DNA of 64,000 nt from Caprella mutica (Eukaryota > Arthropoda > Malacostraca > Amphipoda > Caprellidae), in contig CANNZV010000124.1 in the NCBI GenBank assembly GCA_947561585.1, positions 186,001 through 250,000 on the forward strand, in the 5' to 3' direction. Both the position numbers and the translations under genes were made by a program. The notes under the pieces were generated by a model. The model saw only the letters and a program-made list of their open reading frames with translations, made no database searches and had not been told where the DNA came from. Positions 55,801-61,800 of the stretch are shown here, piece by piece; the first letter of the stretch is position 1, and every line of letters begins with the position of its first letter.

Positions 55801-58800
55801 AACAAATAGGAAAATTTCTTTATATTTGTTAAGAAAAATTTATAGGAAAATTGTTAATGAAATAAAATGGTTAATTTAAGTAATAGAAGAATGGTTGATA
55901 AACCATAGAAATATATGAATTGTTGACAAACTATAAGAATGGTTGAGACAAATTTAAAAAGGGTTGTTACAGACAGAAGAATGGTTGACATAAATAGAAG
56001 AATGGTTGACACAAATAAAAGAATGGTTGACACAAATAGAAGAATGGTCGACACAAATAGAAGAATGGTTGACACAGACAGAAAAAAGGTTGACACAGAG
56101 AGAAAAAAGGTTGACACAAATGTAAGAATGGTGGACACATATATAAGAATGGTTGACACAAACAGAAGAATGGTTGACACAAACATAAGAATGGTTGACA
56201 CAAACAGAAGAATGGTTGTGGTGCGACATACGGCAGTTGTCTTCATCGCTCTGGTCTATGCAGTCTGGTACACCATCGCATATCAATCCATAGTTGATAC
56301 ACTCGCCATTGGTACAGGTAAACTCTCCAGTAGGGCACCCATTGGTTGACTCTCCTCCATCTAGTTACCAATAAGACCATTCGTCATGAGCATATTAATG
56401 AGGGATGTTAATGAGTAACTAGTGATATAATGAGTAACTAGTGGTATAATGAGTAACTAGGCAAATGCTACCTTGAATCTATGTACGGAAATAGTTATTT
56501 TAGAAAAAATATCTTTTCTATGTACAATCCAAAATATTCTACATGTATTATTTATATTCCTATTTTAGTTGCTGTTAATCAAATAAAACGCATGCATTGT
56601 TCAGAATAAAATACAAATTATTGACTCTATTATGTTCAGGTTAACAATCAAAAGTCATGTTAATTCTCTTTCAAAAAAATTCAATATAGCAAATTAAATG
56701 GTGCAATTCATTAATTGTGCCATTTCTTTTTGTTCTATTTCATTTTATTGTGCAATTTTATTTATTCATGCAATTTCATTTAAATTGTGCATTTTCTTCT
56801 ATTTAATTACGTAATTCTTCACTAATTTGCCAGGTTTATTTATCGTTTAGGTGAATGAAGATGAACGTACAGCACTGAAATGTTTCATCGGAGTTATCGA
56901 CGCAATCTTGACGTCCGTCGCACCGATGAGACTGAGGGACGCAGGTAGAAGCGTCAAGGCAGCGCCACATGTCAGGGGCGCAAGATGGCGCTAAAGGTGA
57001 GTGTGGATTAGAGTGACGTGAGGGACGCAAACACAAACAGGTGAATTAGGGTAAAACGAAAATAGAAATTCATAGGGAATGTTATGACATATCGGACAGT
57101 TCCACATTTTCGATCATATAAGAAAAAAACTATAATTATTCTTATATCATCGAAAGTGTTGAGCCAGTCAACATCTCAGAACTTACCCTGCAATACATTA
57201 GATCAAAGTGAATGAAATAAATAAGAAGTGAATCGCAAAGCGCTTTGTAAAAACAAACATGCGTGATAATTTAAAGAGTGATATAAAGATGTTTAGAATG
57301 TTGTGAATAATTGATTGAAAAGATAACATTCAGATTTAATTGACTTCTATGTCACTTTTTTACATGCGTTTATCCAAACCAGAGCTATTAATAGTATTTA
57401 AATGTTTCAACAAAAGCAATCTGATAATTTAATTGATTAGGTATTTATAAAGCAAAACATTATACGGAGGAAAAAATTAACGGAATTTTGAATTAATTCA
57501 CTCTGTTAATTGAGGCAAAATATTGAGAAAGTTTTTGCTCCTTTCTTAGTATTTACACACTTAAAGAAATGAAAAAAATACTGAAGATTGGGTAGATGGA
57601 GAGACATGAGAAAGAGACATGAAAGAAAGAGAGGGAGAGAGGGAGAGACAGGAGAGAAAGTGAGAGAAAGAAACATGAAAAAAGAGAAATGAAAGAAAAT
57701 GGCAGAAAAGCAGAGTAAGGCAGTTGTCCTGAGTACCAGTTTCTCTGTACATTAATAGCATTTTGAAGGCTCACAAACAGGCTTTCTATTTGGTTTCACT
57801 TACTTGAAGGGCATTGGAACTCATCACTACCGTCAGTACAGTCATCTATGGTGTCGCAAACTCTGTCAGCGGGGATGCATCTGCTGTAGTCCTGACAGGT
57901 GAACTCGCCAGAGGAACAGGGTACTGCTGACAGGAACAAAATTACCACCAGAAAGTTAGGACGATATTTATATGGCATAATGTTCAACATGTAATATTAT
58001 TGATTACAAGGGGGAAGTAAATTAGATATGAAATATATAATTAGGGAAATCAAATTCAAAACATTAATAGTCAGATTAGACACAAGTTACAACACTCACC
58101 TGCATGTTATAAACAATGAAACTATGAACAAATTATAAACAAATAAAAATGAAGATTAAAATTTCAACAACAGGCAAATTAATTAATAATAAAGGAATTA
58201 CAAATGAACGATTGAATAATGGACAAATGAAAAACAAATAAATCAGTTGATTCTGAAGATGATATATTTTCAACATTCAACATTGAGTGGACATATTTTC
58301 AACATTCAACATTGAGTGAACATATTTTCAACATTCAACATTGAGTGGACCTATTTTCAACATTCAACATTGAGTGAACATATTTTCAACATTCAACATT
58401 GAGTGAACATATTTTCAACATTCAACATTGAGTGAACATATTTTCAACATTCAACATTGAGTGAACATATTTTCAACATTCAACATTGAGTGAACATATT
58501 TTCAACATTCAACATTGAGTGAACATATTTTCAACATTCAACATTGAGTGAACATATTTTCAACATTCAACATTGAGTGAACATATTTTCAACATTCAAC
58601 ATTGAGTGAACATATTTTCAACATTCAACATTGAGTGGACATATTTTCAACATTCGACATTGAGTGAACATATTTTCAACATTCAACATTGAGTGAACAT
58701 ATTTTCAACATTCAACATTGAGTGAACATATTTTCAACATTCAACATTGAGTGAACATATTTTCAACATTCAACATTGAGTGGACATATTTTCAACATTC

Positions 58801-61800
58801 AACATTGAGTGAACATATTTTCAACATTCAACATTGAGTGGACATATGCACAGGAAACAAAAAGTTTAATCGACCTGAAAAAATTCCATGGTATAGATAA
58901 AAAATAAAATTTTAGAAAAAATATAAAAACGAAATGAAAAAAATATTATTTTAAACCTAAGTTCTGTCAATGATGATATTTCCAGACAAACTTTATTTAG
59001 TGTTACTTTGATACACAGTGACTGGCTCACATTTGCTGATTAATCTTTGTAATGTGGTTCAGCACTCATATGAGATGTGTTATCCTTAGTTCTTAGAACT
59101 CTGAAACAGTTCTGACTTTTGTCCCATATCGCCGAAAATGGGAATTATTTTTATCGAAACTGAATCATTACAAGGTAGCTGACAATTTTTCTCGTGGTAA
59201 CAGAGTAGCAATGTTGCTACAATATTGGGACAATGTTGTAACAACATTGGGACCTTGAATAAACATATTGCTATCTGGATTGAAGTAAATTTCGATGATA
59301 TTTTCTAGCGGCATGATGCTTCTCTCTTCAAATTCGGTAAAAAAAAAACAGACCTATGGCTTAAAGCAGTTGCTTTTTTTCTGGTCGAAGATACAATTTT
59401 CTAAGTAATAAAGTATTTCGAGTTCTATTCTTCCATTTCACACTTCACAACACTGACACACCATAAAGGATACATTACACGAACACACAGAGTATTTCAG
59501 ATATCAATCGACAATATTTAATCAAATAAGCATAGTATATCTAATTGATGTAGTAATTATTAATGCCAAAGTTAATGTAGTTAAGTCAGATTAATTTTGT
59601 ACGCTTGTTCTTTTTAAAGTAAAATATATGAAAATTTGTTCGGAAAACCATATATTTGTATGGGTGTGGAAGTCTAGGCTAAATACTTCAGCCTAACAAA
59701 CAGACAAAAAATATTAAGATGGCGAACCGTTCAAAATTTGATGTTTTAAAACTATGTATATTTTTCCCATTTATAGTGTAACACATAGTAACTATTACAA
59801 CATCAATTCCTTATAAGTCTAATATTGAAAGGAGAACACGGACATCTACTTGGGATTGAAGATTTTCAGTTTGGAGTCGCATAGAGTGAATGATAATTTT
59901 AGTTTCAGTTACACAAAATACGTCAGTTTGTTAAGTTGTAAATATTGAGATTTAAGAAGAGAGTTTGAATTAAAATAGCAGAAGCGATAGACACGTTCAC
60001 AAAGCTGAATTATTAAGATTGGGCTCAATTATTAGGATCTACAGTAAAATCAGAGAGGACAGAATTAAGGACATGTAACAAGATAGAAGTAGCTAGATAG
60101 AATTGAGTTCACGTACTATGGCACTGTTTAATAACGTCTAACAAACTCACTATAACAACCCTCTTCATCTGATTGGTCAAAAGGGCAGTCGTTACGACCG
60201 TTACATCGAAACTGCAAGTCTATACAGGAGCCGTAGTAACATCTGAACTCATGGGAACCACCTGTACCAATGCTCAGAGTCATCAGCTTCATCATTAATT
60301 CATAGGTTCTTAAGTTACTCTACTAACAATATTAACAGGGATAATTTTTAAAGGGAAACATAACAGTCTGAGTCGAAACGTAACTTGTCCTTGTCGCCGA
60401 TAGCATTGGAGCAAATGTGTACTTCTAAGGTTCGCATGGGACATTGAATCAAGAAAGTGAGAAATAAATCTTGAGAAATTAATGTCGAAATTTCTCTCAA
60501 AATTGTCCACTTTTTATATTATTAAATCATTCGTACTGATTTTTAACCTCCATTTAATATGAATATGCAAATATCAAAGTAGTAAAACACTGCCCTGATC
60601 ATTTTATCCATCCCCTCATAAAGCACACATCTTTGACGCTCACTATTGATAGATAGGCAAGATGGTAAGAAGAAAGGTTATCACTTTTCTAATTTCAAGA
60701 ATAGCAGAAGTTTCGATAGCCATTTATATTTTATTGGAAAAAAATGCAAAGTATTTGCATGTAATAAAGAGAGAATAATTGTCAGTAAACATCTATCATT
60801 CAAAGTTTAATAAACAGCAAGAGTTATAAGTAACGGTGAGTGCAAGCCAAAGTCACACAACAATCTGACCAAACTGTAGATAAATATGTTTTAGTCTGGC
60901 AAATAGAGTACCCCATACCTAAACTATTTTACAAATAATAAACTAAATACTTCGACAAGATATCTTCTATTTTACATCAGCCAATTTCTATCACAGAATG
61001 TTCTACATTAAGCATTTAGTTGATAATTCTTAAATTATAATGATCATGTAATTTAAATGATTAGGACTAGGTATATTGACAAACATTTTCAAACCGAGTG
61101 ATTACATCAAAAGACATTGGTTTACAGTCAATGTGTACTCACATGTATCCGTATCGGTACATCCGCGCTCATCTTCTCCGTAAGAACATTCCACTTGACC
61201 ATTGCACCTAGCGCTGGCGGACAGACACTGGCCATCGTCACATTGAAACTCGTCAGTACGACAATTTTGAGCTGTAGAGAGGTGGTTTTACAGTAAATTG
61301 ACCAGCTTTAGTCAGGGGAATAAGCAAACTTCTCATGTGATTTTCTTTGAAATATATTCACTTTATCAATCACAATAATTTTGGAGAGAATTTCAATTCA
61401 ATAATGATGGTGAGAAAATTGTTTTTAAAAGTTAAAAGCATGAAATCAATGAGACAAATTAAAGAAAACTAAATAACGCGTACAACAACATGCAATCACT
61501 CAAACATAATAAAAAAAGGAAAAAGGGGGGGGGGGTTAGGGTTAGTTGAACTTAGTTCCGAGTTAACGATCGGCTCCACATTTTCAAATTCAGAACCGAT
61601 GAAGTTTCAAATTGACAGAAATCCATCAAATAATAATTGCAAATAATGAACAAAGAATAGGAACAGTAACATAATTTCGTAGATTGAAAATAATCTTTAT
61701 GATAAACTCGTGCTAAGGTACGCTCCTAAGTCTAACATCGTAATCTGTAATAAAATATTTTACAAAAGAATAGCAATAGAAGACTAATCGTTATTACTTT

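Noticed and set aside
55939..56349. Plus-strand 136-codon open frame with a repeated R-R-M-V-D-T-N unit
   Set aside because: It is the 21-bp minisatellite read in one of several stop-free frames, antisense to a trol LDLa exon.
57553..57774. Minus-strand Ser/Leu/Phe-rich open frame
   Set aside because: Produced by a GAGAGA/GAAAGA purine tract in an intron; no domain, no splice borders.
58095..58110. Donor-like ACTCACC on the plus strand suggesting a small exon
   Set aside because: No LDLa or other coding sequence sits beside it and a CT (acceptor complement) follows immediately, so no exon can be built.
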